Assembly (NCBI RefSeq): GCF_000734895.2
Contig: NZ_CP011383.1
Span: 43,562-107,561 of the forward strand
Direction of reading: 5' to 3'
DNA length: 64,000 nt
DNA from: Calothrix sp. 336/3
GTDB taxonomy: Bacteria; Cyanobacteriota; Cyanobacteriia; Cyanobacteriales; Nostocaceae
Under the pieces are notes generated by a model. The model was not told where the DNA came from. It saw nothing but the letters and a program-made list of their open reading frames with translations, and did not search any database. Within the stretch, counting starts at the first letter, position 1, and the number at the start of each line of letters is the position of its first letter. Both the position numbers and the translations under genes were made by a program. Positions 36,993-46,233 of the stretch are shown piece by piece.

Positions 36993-37694
36993 ATGTCATC
37001 CCTTGCCGATAAGGATGCCGCAGCCCCCAAAAAGGAAGAACCCAAAAAAAGCATGGGCGATACCATCGACATCATCGCCGGGTGGGTGGTGGACATTATT
37101 TCCATCCCCTTCCAGTTCGTCGGTGCGGTGATGGCGCAGTTCGTCGAACCGGGAACCTCCGGGGCGAAAATCCTCGGTATGGTGATGTTTGCTGGCGGTG
37201 TCATCCTCTCCGCCGATGGAGTCTGGCAAACGCTTTTCCAAGGTACAGCCATATTTCCCTGGTTTGAGCGCCGTTGGATTGGCTGGTATGGTTGGCTGAT
37301 ACTGCCCTTTAATCCCCTATTTTGGCTGTCCATCGTCATTTCCTGGTGCATCCAACAAGCCGAAGCCAAAACCCTGCGGGGCAAGCGCCCAGACATTGCC
37401 AAAACCGAGTATGAAGCCAGCACCCAATACAACTTACCAGCCAAACCCACCGCCAAAATTGATTTAGCCAAAGCCTTGTGGGGCGATTACAAAAGGGCGG
37501 GCATGCGAGATCGCAATTCCGGTGGACTGATTGCCCTGCTCATCTGGCTGCTGGATTTTGTCACCACCTTTTACAGCCGCAATCCCTTTGGTTTTACCGA
37601 CCCCGGACAGGTGGTAGCTTGTATCATCTATAACTTCGCCACCATGATGGCAGGAGAAATTGGCTGGAACTTGTGGAAACACAGCAAACGGTAG
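36993..37694 (+). CDS. Multi-pass membrane protein, unknown
   Basis: In this 233-residue protein, after a charged N-terminus there are about four hydrophobic segments (about 27-48, 60-78, 100-125 and 180-222). AAGGAGTTACAACC is a strong ribosome site. There is no known family. The topology resembles small conjugation or plasmid-stability membrane proteins. It precedes a P-loop ATPase gene that could act with it at the membrane. Confidence 0.7.
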   Translation: MSSLADKDAAAPKKEEPKKSMGDTIDIIAGWVVDIISIPFQFVGAVMAQFVEPGTSGAKILGMVMFAGGVILSADGVWQTLFQGTAIFPWFERRWIGWYGWLILPFNPLFWLSIVISWCIQQAEAKTLRGKRPDIAKTEYEASTQYNLPAKPTAKIDLAKALWGDYKRAGMRDRNSGGLIALLIWLLDFVTTFYSRNPFGFTDPGQVVACIIYNFATMMAGEIGWNLWKHSKR

Positions 37695-37963
37695 AACCCA
37701 AATATACCAAGTTTTTGCCGCAACAACCCCACCCTCAACCAGCAGGTTGACCTAACAATTCGCAATTCGCAAGTCGTAATTCGCAATTGAAAATGCGAAT
37801 TGTGGATTGCTAACTGATTAATTGCCTTGTGGGTACAAGCCCCCACTATCCCGCAGGTTGGTGGTATCGCTCTTTGTGGTGGGTTCAAGCCCCCACTAAT
37901 TGTCTTAATTGCGTTAGCGTAGCTCCTCGCGGAGCGAGGCATTACGAACTGCGAATTGGTTTG
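37695..37963. repeat. Intergenic dispersed repeats
   Basis: Short repeats fill this gap: AATTCGCA-type units in both directions near 37757-37803, CAAGCCCCCACTA twice (37837 and 37886 areas), and GCGTAGCTCCTCGCGGAGCG near 37917-37937, a palindrome of the kind scattered through cyanobacterial genomes. No gene is seen. Confidence 0.6.
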
Positions 37964-40162
37964 ATGGAAGGAGAGAGACCCTTGGATTTACTACCGCATG
38001 ATACGTCCCCCACCGACACCCCCAAACCCCAGCCACCCCCAGCGCCCTTACCAACCCTGACCACGAGAGAAACCGCACGGCTGCGGGACAATTACCCCAG
38101 CATCGAACACCTGGAAGCGGGCAATGTCGCCTCCTGGCTGGTGGAACGGCAAGACCAGCTTCTCTGCCGTGCCGGACGGGGCAGAGCTGAAATGAACCTT
38201 GCCAAACTGGTGACAATGGCAGGCACGACCATTGGTGCGATTTGCTACGCCACCAGCCCCCTAGCCCCCATCGGTGCCCTTCTGGCAGGAGTTGGTTATG
38301 TGTGGGCTGTGGGACAAGATTTGAACGACTCCCACCAGTTCGCCCCCATTCCCTTTGTACGCGGTAATTTCTTGGAATTTTTGGCGGCAATGGGAGACAG
38401 CGAAGCTCGCGCCGAGTGGTTCGCCCAGAAAAACGAACTTGCTGACCTGATATTCCATCTGGATTTGTACGAACGCTATGAATTCGTGATGCTGCGGGAA
38501 TTCAACGGTCATCTCAGTGCCTATCTTGACCAGGTGGAGACAGGAAAACGGTTTTATGCCTATCGCTGGCTGCTCGACCGTTACATCGATTACAAGGGGG
38601 CATTGCCCGACCAGCAAAGTTTACAACACCACCTTGCCTCCGTTGCCCTTGACCCACGGGTCAATTACCAAACTGTAGGGGCGTTGATGGCGCAGCAAGT
38701 ACAGCTTATGCCGTCGTGCGTGGAGCCGCGTACCATCTCCCTCGCCGTACCGCCTACCGTGGCATTGACCCCTCCCACCAGCCAGGAGCCTACGGGAGAA
38801 TTCCTAGAAACAACAGCGACGGAAGAACCTCTGAGAACCACTGGAGAATCCCTAGAAACAACCAAAAGACCTCTGGAAACCACCGGACCTATCTCCCCCG
38901 TTCCGTCCCTGCCCAAAGATGCTGAAAAGCTTGATGCGACTCTCCCCCCCAACCTCTCAACTTTTCAAAATAACGTTCCAGAGGTGACGAGGATAGCGAA
39001 CAATCCTCCCACCGTTCACCCCTTGGCTACGAAAGCCGTCCCCCCCGTTCCATCTCCACGTCTTGACGGCGATGCCCTGCGGACATTGCCCTTAGACCAA
39101 CGTGCCGAACGGGTGATTGCCCTCCTGCACCAAGCAGGGTTTGACCTAGCCAAATGTGTAGACCGACAAATTACCGCCATTTGTGGCAATCAACGGGGTG
39201 GTAAGGGAACCCTGATGGCAATCCTGGCAATTCTCTCCTGTGCCCTGTCCCCCAGTCTGAGGGTGCATTACTTTACCGCCGGGACAGATGTCTATCCCTT
39301 CCTCTGCGATCGCCTTATCTGTGCCACCAACTTCCCCGGTCAGGAGGAACCAGATAAAGCCGTTGCTGCCGCCCTGTACCGTTATCTGCGGGAGATGGAT
39401 AAAGCCTCGGTGGGGGCTTATGCCGACCGTATTCTCGTCATCGATGAGGCGTTAGCGCTGTCAGATTCCCTGGAGGCAGAACAGAAACAATGGATGATTC
39501 GTTTTCTCCTATCCCGCGCCAGCAAAAAAGGATGCCAGATTTTTATCGTTCTGCACGGCAACAATTTAACCTCCTGGGTGGGGACGGGTAACACCAGTGG
39601 TCTTAGCAGCACCTTTAAAGCCGATGTCACGTTTATTGGCTGCGAAGCCACCTCGAAAAAAGTGGGCGCACTGCGTTCCATTGCCCTGGCGACGGGAACC
39701 TACTTCCTGGCAGACCCGGAAAACTTCGCCACCCCAGTCAAAGGCGGTGATATTGGCACGATTCCCGCTTGGCTGAAGACTGAAATCAACCCCTACACCG
39801 GGCAGCCCGACCCCGCTCGTACTCTGCTGACCTTGTTTCCCGAATTGCAGAACGACCACTATACTGCCCCTGGGACTGTCCCAACCCCGGATTCCCTCAG
39901 TACCCACGAACGGGAGGAACTCCAGCAAGCCATCACCAAAGTGTCTGCCACCAAGCTGCCAGAAACACCTGTGGAACAACCTTTAACCCCCCAGACACGG
40001 GAGATTTACACCTACATCCGCGAACGTGGTGGCGAAATGGAAGCCCTAACTATTGCTAAAAACAAGGGATTACCTATCGCTACGGTGCGTGACCTGCTGC
40101 GCCAGTTGATTGCGAGCGAAAAAGGCGAACCTTGGGGGAGCGATGGTATTCGCCTGCTGTAG
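37964..40162 (+). CDS. P-loop ATPase with membrane segment, plasmid transfer or maintenance
   Basis: The 732-residue protein starts at ATG 37964. An N-terminal proline-rich part is followed by a hydrophobic hairpin (about 95-120, GTTIGAICYATSPLAPIGALLAG), a helical region, and a Pro/Thr linker containing ETT repeats (about 270-350). The ATPase domain has Walker A GNQRGGKGT (about 407-415) and Walker B RILVIDEAL (about 489-497). The C-terminus looks like a winged helix (TREIYTYIRERGGEMEALTIAKNKGL). It somewhat resembles FtsK/TraD-like or AAA proteins of cyanobacterial plasmids. The exact family is not settled. Confidence 0.75.
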   Translation: MEGERPLDLLPHDTSPTDTPKPQPPPAPLPTLTTRETARLRDNYPSIEHLEAGNVASWLVERQDQLLCRAGRGRAEMNLAKLVTMAGTTIGAICYATSPLAPIGALLAGVGYVWAVGQDLNDSHQFAPIPFVRGNFLEFLAAMGDSEARAEWFAQKNELADLIFHLDLYERYEFVMLREFNGHLSAYLDQVETGKRFYAYRWLLDRYIDYKGALPDQQSLQHHLASVALDPRVNYQTVGALMAQQVQLMPSCVEPRTISLAVPPTVALTPPTSQEPTGEFLETTATEEPLRTTGESLETTKRPLETTGPISPVPSLPKDAEKLDATLPPNLSTFQNNVPEVTRIANNPPTVHPLATKAVPPVPSPRLDGDALRTLPLDQRAERVIALLHQAGFDLAKCVDRQITAICGNQRGGKGTLMAILAILSCALSPSLRVHYFTAGTDVYPFLCDRLICATNFPGQEEPDKAVAAALYRYLREMDKASVGAYADRILVIDEALALSDSLEAEQKQWMIRFLLSRASKKGCQIFIVLHGNNLTSWVGTGNTSGLSSTFKADVTFIGCEATSKKVGALRSIALATGTYFLADPENFATPVKGGDIGTIPAWLKTEINPYTGQPDPARTLLTLFPELQNDHYTAPGTVPTPDSLSTHEREELQQAITKVSATKLPETPVEQPLTPQTREIYTYIRERGGEMEALTIAKNKGLPIATVRDLLRQLIASEKGEPWGSDGIRLL

Positions 40163-40638
40163 TTCTTCGCGAATTCTCTCTCGGCAAGCAAAGGGGAGAT
40201 TTGGGGTATTCTCGGTGTGTTTGTACCAACGCCGAGAATCGCTGAAACCCAGCCGAATCAATCCCGACAGCGTTCTCTGCTAACCGAGAATCCCGAAAAA
40301 TACCCCTGAAGAAGGGAAATTTTCTCTGGTGTTGGGGTACAGACACGCCATCCCCCTGCCTCTGGCATCGTCAGTACCAACAGAAAACGGTTCAAAACAC
40401 AGCAGGGAGATAAAAACCTTATGGCATCGGTACGGCACGCCGCATACGGGTAGAAACCTTACGGCATCCCGCCTTGACCCACGACAGTCTACGGCAGGGC
40501 ATATCCGGTTGCATTCGCCACGGAGAGAGACATGGCGGTAAGTATCTCCGGCAACCAACCCATTTCAGTCCCTGCCAGGTTGCAGCCGCCGACGTTGGGT
40601 ACACGACCTTGACACACAAGCATAGGAAGGTGACAGCG
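40163..40638. other. Intergenic region with hairpins
   Basis: ATTCTCGGTG (40209) and CGCCGAGAAT (40230) form a hairpin, and further (C)CGAGAATC copies occur to 40292. GAAACCTTACGGCATC-like repeats occur at about 40414 and 40450. No gene is supported. The region could hold a terminator for the ATPase gene and control sites, but that is inferred. Confidence 0.4.
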
Positions 40639-40893
40639 ATGAAGAGAATCAACCCAGCAGAAATGACCGCCAACACCCTGGGGATATTGTGCGCGATTGC
40701 CTCCGGCAGTGCGCTCCGCGCGATCGCCATTCTGGGCGGTGAACCATTCCTCATCCTGGGAAACTTTGGCACTGCCATTATGACTATGGGCAAGCCTATG
40801 GGGAAATTTTCTCCCTTGCGGAATACACCCTTAGGGGTAGAGCCAGGGACTTTGCCCAGACTTCAGGAATCACAGCCTTTGAATTCTACCTAG
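40639..40893 (+). CDS. Small membrane protein, unknown
   Basis: The 84-residue protein starts at ATG 40639, after AGGAAGGTGACAGCG. Two short hydrophobic stretches (TLGILCAIASGSALRAIAIL, EPFLILGNFGTAIMTM) are followed by a polar tail. It could resemble a small pilin-like or channel component, but no family match is certain. Confidence 0.5.
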   Translation: MKRINPAEMTANTLGILCAIASGSALRAIAILGGEPFLILGNFGTAIMTMGKPMGKFSPLRNTPLGVEPGTLPRLQESQPLNST

Positions 40894-40915
40894 GACATAT
40901 TTTTGTAAAAATAAT

Positions 40916-40952
40916 CATACTCCCTGAAAAGTAGAGCCTCTCAGGGAGTATG
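40916..40952. repeat. Perfect 12-bp inverted repeat
   Basis: CATACTCCCTGA and TCAGGGAGTATG flank a 13-nt loop. There is no T-run, so a protein-binding or replication-origin hairpin is as likely as a terminator. It lies 400 nt before the primase-like replication gene. Confidence 0.55.
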
Positions 40953-41350
40953 ATGACGGAAGACCGTTATGTATCCGTAGTGATATTTAATTGTCTGAAT
41001 TAATGATGTGCAGGATTGCCTAGGTTTGCAGACTGAAATCAATCCCGCTCTCAAATGGCTTCCGGCTTTATAGAGTGCTTGCAACATTCTTTAGCCTTAC
41101 GCCTACCAACCCACAAACCAAAAAAAGGAGGTGAAACGACAAAATACGTGTTACGACGCTCGAACTGGATGTTAGAAGCAAAACGCTGACAACAGCAGCA
41201 ACAGAGCGATGACAACAGAATATGTGTTCAGACCACTTTGGTGGGGTTTCAGAACAGACAACTTGGCAGTGAAACTGTCAGGCTGACCCATTCCTGTTCT
41301 TAAGCCTATCACATTCTGTGGTCACTGTCTCTGCTGCCAGATAGAAAAAT
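40953..41350. other. Region upstream of the replication gene, possible origin
   Basis: There is no clear gene. A strong Shine-Dalgarno AAAGGAGGTGA at about 41125-41135 is followed only by very short frames (a 13-codon GTG frame at about 41150, and a 25-codon ATG frame at 41209-41286). It may be a leader controlling the downstream gene or part of the replication origin. Confidence 0.35.
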
Positions 41351-43738
41351 TTGGAATTTTTTATCATGAATGCAGAAAGGTGCCATCTCGACAACGATTT
41401 TCCCAAGCTCCGCTTACTTCCCCAAGACCAGATTGGCAGACGTTTCACCGAATACTTCAGCCATGGCTGGCATTTTATCTACGCGCCCCTGCCATCTCCA
41501 GGCGAAAAACCCCAGTGGCGCACCGAACTCCGCTATCCCCTAGAACCCCGTAACCTGTGGTCGCGGTACAAAGATAACAATTTGTTACTAGGACTGCGAT
41601 TCGACGAATACACCCGCTACCTGCTGCTGGACATAGACTCCCACAGCGCCAACCACCCCGATAACAACCCGCAGCACTACCAACAAATCCGCTATCTCCT
41701 GGAAGAAGAACTAGGGCTGTGTCGTAGCGTTTGCGTACGTTCCAGCGACAGCCATGGTATCCATCTGTATTATTTTCTGCCCCATCCCGTCCACTGTTTC
41801 CGCCTAGCCGCCGCCGTCCGCCAAGTCCTAGAAACAGCAGGCTACTACGTGCGCGGTGGGCAACTGGAAATATTCCCCAACACCAAACCCTACGGCGAAA
41901 CCGTCATCACCGACTACAACGCCCACCGTCTGCCCCTCCAGTCAGGCTCTTTCCTCCTCGACGACGACTTCCAACCCATCTCCAACTCCGTCGCAACCCT
42001 ACTCAACTGGGCAGACCAGACCGCCAGCGCCCAGGACATGGAAACCCTGACAGCCGCGCTCGCCCATACACCCAAAACCTACCAGCCGCGCCAACCCCAC
42101 CGCCCCCAGTCCGACGACAACCAACAATTCCAACAGGATGTAGTGGAGATTCTGCGCCAAGGATGGACAGGGTACGGGCAAACCAACGACATGCTCATCG
42201 CCATCGCCAAACACGGCATCATATTTCTAGGACTCTGGGGGCAAGATTTAACCACCTATATTCGAGACACCGCCATCAGTACCCCCGGCTACCGCCAGTG
42301 GAGCCGCCACCAACACGAAATCGACAAGCGCTCCCAGGAAGTAGCACGCAGTGCCGAACGATACTATACCCGCCTGCATTCTGGCAAACCGCCCCGAACC
42401 AAAACCTATAAGCAGAATTTCTATGGTCGAGAAGAAAGAACAACCAACGTCATTCCCTTCTTACCCCAACAGCAGCTACACGAACAAACCCTGGAACGCA
42501 TCACCGCCACCGTCGCCATGCTGAAAGCCGAAGGGCAATTTCCTAGTGGTGCTTACTTACGGACAAAAGCGATAAGTAGCAAATCCCTGGAAATGTTTGG
42601 CCTTGGAGTCAGTCCCACGACCCTGTACAAAGAGGAGTATAAGCCCCTATGGCATCCAGCCCACGAACAGTCTCCTAGAGTAGAGGGTGTAAACCCTGAT
42701 GCTACCGTTGAAAAATACCAAAATATACCCGACCCTTGGCCCAAAGAAATCGAACCGCCAAACCCAGTCCTGGCAGGGGATTTCCAAGGTTTACACCATT
42801 TGCCCCCTAATGAAGGTATATATACCCTTCCCCTAGCGTTGCCCCCAGCAGTGGATGAAAGCGCAGCTTTTGAACCAGAGTTCCGGACTTTATCGCAAGA
42901 GTGCAATTTCCAAAATCATTCACAAGAGGTAAATTCTACAGATTCCACAATTCTTCAAATCCATTCACACTCTGATACAATTTCTTCTGTCTTTAATTCC
43001 TGTGATGATAGGGTTTCTGACGGTTTTTCTCCTACAATTCTGAATGATAAGAATTTCCAATACCCCCCTGTAGCCGAGGCGCGTGCCGAAAAATCGGAAA
43101 TTCCTGATAAGGAGGACTTATCAATTGCGGAAATAGACTTAGCAAGCAAGCCAGAGGACAGGAATCAGAATTCCCTTCTGCCTCCTGCCCTCTGCCTCCT
43201 GCCTTCTTCAGAGCCTCTTTCTGCCCATCCCACCTTTCCCCAACGACCTGTTGATGGCAATTTTGCTAGCAATCCCGAAATTACCCAGCCGTTATCTACA
43301 CCGCCGTCTACGCTACCGTCTACACTGCCACCTGGTTCCCTGCCGTCGTCAGCGACCCCAGGGGTGGCTTTTTCTCCCGAAGATTCCCCTTCTGTGGTTT
43401 CCTTCCTGCTGTTCTCCGAGACAACGGTAGTTCTCGATACCACAGCATCAAACCCCATTTACACCCCAGAGCAGCATCGGAAAGCCATTCGCCTGCGCTT
43501 GCAAGCTCTACCCCAAGCAAAACGCTGGGTACGGCTATTCTCCAATATCGAGGGCATTTCGTTGCTGCCTAAAGAACGCCAGCAGCTAGAAAAATTCTTG
43601 CAGTATCACCTGATGTTGGCATCTCCCTCCACCATCCTCCAGCAGGAAGCAGCGGCTTGGTTTGCCGCCCATGGGGATATCATCGCAGGTGTTCGGGATT
43701 TTGAGGTGTTTTGGCAATATTGCCAGCAATTGCTTTAG
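41351..43738 (+). CDS. Primase-like (AEP-type) plasmid replication protein
   Basis: The 795-residue protein has YLLLDIDSHS (D94, D96) as the metal motif, SSDSHGIHLYYFLP (131-144) as the S-x-H motif, and GQLEIFPN (E173) as the third acidic site. These are the three signature motifs of archaeo-eukaryotic-type primases used by many plasmids. A central helical region (about 255-420) is followed by a low-complexity linker (about 480-700, rich in Ser/Pro) and a conserved-looking C-terminal helical block. It is the best candidate for the plasmid replication initiator or primase. An alternative start at codon 6 is possible. Confidence 0.75.
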   Translation: MEFFIMNAERCHLDNDFPKLRLLPQDQIGRRFTEYFSHGWHFIYAPLPSPGEKPQWRTELRYPLEPRNLWSRYKDNNLLLGLRFDEYTRYLLLDIDSHSANHPDNNPQHYQQIRYLLEEELGLCRSVCVRSSDSHGIHLYYFLPHPVHCFRLAAAVRQVLETAGYYVRGGQLEIFPNTKPYGETVITDYNAHRLPLQSGSFLLDDDFQPISNSVATLLNWADQTASAQDMETLTAALAHTPKTYQPRQPHRPQSDDNQQFQQDVVEILRQGWTGYGQTNDMLIAIAKHGIIFLGLWGQDLTTYIRDTAISTPGYRQWSRHQHEIDKRSQEVARSAERYYTRLHSGKPPRTKTYKQNFYGREERTTNVIPFLPQQQLHEQTLERITATVAMLKAEGQFPSGAYLRTKAISSKSLEMFGLGVSPTTLYKEEYKPLWHPAHEQSPRVEGVNPDATVEKYQNIPDPWPKEIEPPNPVLAGDFQGLHHLPPNEGIYTLPLALPPAVDESAAFEPEFRTLSQECNFQNHSQEVNSTDSTILQIHSHSDTISSVFNSCDDRVSDGFSPTILNDKNFQYPPVAEARAEKSEIPDKEDLSIAEIDLASKPEDRNQNSLLPPALCLLPSSEPLSAHPTFPQRPVDGNFASNPEITQPLSTPPSTLPSTLPPGSLPSSATPGVAFSPEDSPSVVSFLLFSETTVVLDTTASNPIYTPEQHRKAIRLRLQALPQAKRWVRLFSNIEGISLLPKERQQLEKFLQYHLMLASPSTILQQEAAAWFAAHGDIIAGVRDFEVFWQYCQQLL

Positions 43739-44020
43739 CCTTGGTGGGAGAGCTACTATAACCGCTCATCCTCGTACATACTTTCTCGGCTAACAGCATA
43801 GTTTGATAGGGGAGGGGTATCGTGGCGATGGTTTGTCGCCCATGTTTGAAAAGCCGCTATCCATTCTGTGGTAGTGGTATGGGCAGGGGGCTTCTGTGGA
43901 GTATGGTTTTCTGTGGGTGGTGGCTTCTGCATGGTTGTTTATATATTTTGAGGCGCAAATCCCTCTACTGCCTAGCTGTAGCGAACTGGAGAAACCACCC
44001 AAAAATTGGCTGCCAACAGG

Positions 44021-44365
44021 TTAGGATGACGTGGTTGAATTGTCTACAAGGTCACTTAACATATTCAAGCGAACAGGTGGCTTATTCGGAAGCTTAACGG
44101 TAATAACGATACTACCGCCCATTGCGTCAATGTAGTTTCGCAGGGTAGAAAGCAACATATCCGATTCTCTTTCCAAGCGTGATACGTTCGACTGGGGCAT
44201 TTCCAAGTTTTTTGAAATTTCTGCCTGCGTCAGCCCTGCGGCTTTTCGTAGCTCCTGCAAGGTGAGATATTCACCTTCTAATTCTTCCGTCCGAGCCTGT
44301 ATCCGCTCCTTGCGCTCGTCGGGCAAATTATCCCATATCTTTTGTAAGATTTTCCCTTTGGTCAT
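44021..44365 (-). CDS. higA: XRE-family antitoxin (HigA-like)
   Basis: This 114-residue protein has a helix-turn-helix (LQELRKAAGLTQAEISKNLEMPQSNVSRLERESD) after an N-terminal helical extension, as in HigA antitoxins of the HigB-first arrangement. It overlaps the toxin frame by 4 nt. It should bind the operon promoter and neutralise the toxin. The antitoxin looks intact although the toxin is truncated. Confidence 0.85.
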   Translation of the reverse strand: MTKGKILQKIWDNLPDERKERIQARTEELEGEYLTLQELRKAAGLTQAEISKNLEMPQSNVSRLERESDMLLSTLRNYIDAMGGSIVITVKLPNKPPVRLNMLSDLVDNSTTSS

Positions 44366-44615
44366 TGTTTTTCCTCCTGTAACTGCGACAAATGATTGTC
44401 AAAGCGGGCATCGGCCTTTTTGATAAGCTGCTTGTAAAATCGTTTTTCACTCGTCCCAGATTTATCACCTGCGACTAGCACAATGGCTTGCCTCTGTGGA
44501 TCGAAGGCAAAGGCTGCTCGCCACACACCGTCATCTGCTGTAAACCGTAGTTCTTTCATATTTTTATGCTTGGAACCGTTAAGGGTATTGAGCCGAGATG
44601 CGCGACGTGAAAGTT
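44362..44615 (-). pseudogene. higB: HigB-like toxin, 5' part lost at intron insertion
   Basis: From 44615 downward the frame reads LNTLNGSKHKNMKELRF…GVWRAAFAFDPQRQAIVLVAGDK…RFYKQLIKKADARFDNHL, the C-terminal two thirds of a HigB/Gp49-like RelE-family toxin. Normal relatives have about 40 further N-terminal residues. Here the upstream sequence is a group II intron in antisense orientation, and the open frame that continues into it (to 44751) bears no resemblance to the family. The toxin is therefore probably inactive. Confidence 0.8.
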
Positions 44616-45101
44616 GTGCGTAGAGGCAGTAGCCTATTTTACTGAGGAGCCGTCTCCTCCTGAAGTTCCTTCCCTCCAGTCCCCACATAAAAGGGTCACA
44701 GACCCCGGTCACATCAGTAGTAAGTAATGAATCTGATGGGGTGCAGACCATGAAAGCCTGACTGTGCGAGAGTGCCGCTCCATCAAAGGCAAGGGGAAGT
44801 TTGAGGATGGGTTAGCCTTAAGCAAACCGTTACAAGCATCGTAATTCAATGAAGAGTGAAAGTAGCACCATGCTATCGAGGCACTGACAACACTCTAACC
44901 AAAATGGTAAATGAGATGGGTCAACAAAGTATCTCGGTTGTTGACAGTGAAGGACACCACGCTCATCGGTGTATTGACGGAACCCACCCAAACGCAAGCA
45001 ACACGCACGAAACACGGTAAGCCCCATTAGTTCTTGTGTATCGATGAGAACAACAAGTAGGTCAACCGTAAGGGAGACGGAATTACTGAGGGGGTAAAGG
45101 A

Positions 45102-45344
45102 GATGCGTCTCCTTTTAATGGCAATCTTGTCTACTGGAGTAAAAGAAAATCTCTCCACTACGATGGGGCGACAGCCAAAGCTCTCAAGAAACAAGACCAT
45201 ACTTGCGGACACTGCGGACTTAAGTTCGTAAACGGTGAAGATATACATCTTCATCATTTAGATGGCAATCATGATAACTGGAAGCCTAAAAACCTCCTCG
45301 TTATTCATCAATCCTGCCATCATTACATCCACATAAGCAAATAA
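45102..45344 (+). pseudogene. HNH endonuclease end of a group II intron-encoded protein
   Basis: The frame reads NLVYWSKRKSLHYDG, KKQDHTCGHCGLKFVNGEDIHLHHLDG, NHDNWKPKNLLVIHQSCHHYIH, then stop. The CxxC, HH and final H positions fit an HNH nuclease fused to group II intron reverse transcriptases. No start codon belongs to it; the rest of the gene is deleted. Confidence 0.85.
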
Positions 45345-45353
45345 GTTTGTCGG

Positions 45354-45387
45354 GAGCCGGATGCACCTAAAGGCGCACGTCCGGTTC
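45354..45387 (+). ncRNA. Group II intron domain V
   Basis: A 34-nt hairpin with arms GAGCCGGATGC and GCACGTCCGGTTC and a short terminal loop holds the catalytic AGC-type triad position. This is the most conserved part of group II introns. Confidence 0.85.
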
Positions 45388-45555
45388 TAATTGGGAGGGG
45401 CGGAAGATAATACTTCCCCTCGACCTAACTCAATACCGGTTACATGTCTGGCAATTATTTCAGCCAAATTTCCGAAAATCACTTAACACCTTGCGTAGTC
45501 AATAGAGCAGTGAACTTGTCAAACGGTTTCTAAATCTAATTAGGTAGGAAAAGCA

Positions 45556-45837
45556 ATGTCTTATCATAAAGTATTACATACAATCGCTCATGGTTCTAGG
45601 AAGCAATTGGAAGAAACCCCGTCAGGTACCGGATTAGGACTGGCGGTTGGATTTTTAGGAGGGTGTGCATTAGCACCAGTAGTCGCGCCAACATTGGCTG
45701 GGTGGGCAGTATTGATGGGGGCATCTAGTATAGTAGGTGCGCTTGGAGCAGCAAGTATGGGTGTTGTAGGTGCTAGTAGTATCTTAGGTAGCGCAATAGG
45801 TACCGCAATTGAAACTGGACTGACGGAGAGAAAGTGA
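45556..45837 (+). CDS. Small Gly/Ala-rich membrane protein
   Basis: The 93-residue protein has two long hydrophobic segments (LGLAVGFLGGCALAPVVA and VLMGASSIVGALGAASMGVV) full of GxxxG-like spacing. AGGTAGGAAAAGCA precedes the ATG and a strong terminator follows 70 nt later, so it is a self-contained unit. The composition suits a small pore, holin-like or bacteriocin-like peptide. No processing or immunity gene was recognised, so the function is open. Confidence 0.6.
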   Translation: MSYHKVLHTIAHGSRKQLEETPSGTGLGLAVGFLGGCALAPVVAPTLAGWAVLMGASSIVGALGAASMGVVGASSILGSAIGTAIETGLTERK

Positions 45838-45908
45838 CTGGAGTTTAAACTAAGTAGGCAAAGTTGGCATTGAGCCAGGATACGTGTAAAAACCTGCAAG
45901 ATGACCTG

Positions 45909-45950
45909 AAAAGGCTTGATTTTTCGCAACAAAAAATCAAGCCTTTTTAC
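45909..45950 (+). terminator. Rho-independent terminator
   Basis: AAAAGGCTTGATTTTT, loop CGCAAC, AAAAATCAAGCCTTTTT. The long stem ends in a T-run, so it should be strong. It closes the transcript of the small membrane protein at 45556. Confidence 0.85.
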
Positions 45951-46233
45951 TTTAATTAGGATAAGCCTTTTAAGTCATTGCGGAACAAAACGCGGAACAT
46001 GGAACAGGAAGCCATGCGTTAGGGAACAATATCGCTATTTGGCTTTGCTGTGTTACAGGCGATCGCTCGAACTGGGTGATGATTGTACGGACTTATATCT
46101 GGGTATCCGCGCTAACGGCAATCCATCTGGGTATCGATATATGGGGATGATACCAAGCCTTGTGGGAATCGTGACCCGTTAGGGGGATGGGTGGACTATT
46201 TTAGACTGGATCGGTATACACTCAAAACGCGAT

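Larger units (their letters stand above)
44616..45429 (+). mobile_element. Group II intron remnant without reverse transcriptase
   Basis: It begins with GTGCG at 44616, the group II 5' consensus. Domain V is a classic 34-nt hairpin at 45354-45387 (GAGCCGGATGCACC…CGTCCGGTTC). Domain VI follows and ends CGACCTAAC at 45429. Of the intron protein only the C-terminal HNH part is left (about 45102-45344). At 814 nt it has lost the reverse transcriptase and maturase, so it could move or splice only with help in trans. Confidence 0.88.

Noticed and set aside
41209..41286. 25-codon frame upstream of the replication gene as a leader peptide
   Set aside because: Its spacing from the strong Shine-Dalgarno is far too long and there is no independent support; mentioned only as a possibility in the region entry.
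41731..42411. 226-codon overlapping plus-strand frame inside the replication gene
   Set aside because: Pro/Arg-rich composition typical of a shifted frame of GC-rich coding sequence.
44616..44751. N-terminal extension of the HigB frame into the intron
   Set aside because: The sequence is antisense group II intron and bears no resemblance to HigB N-termini.
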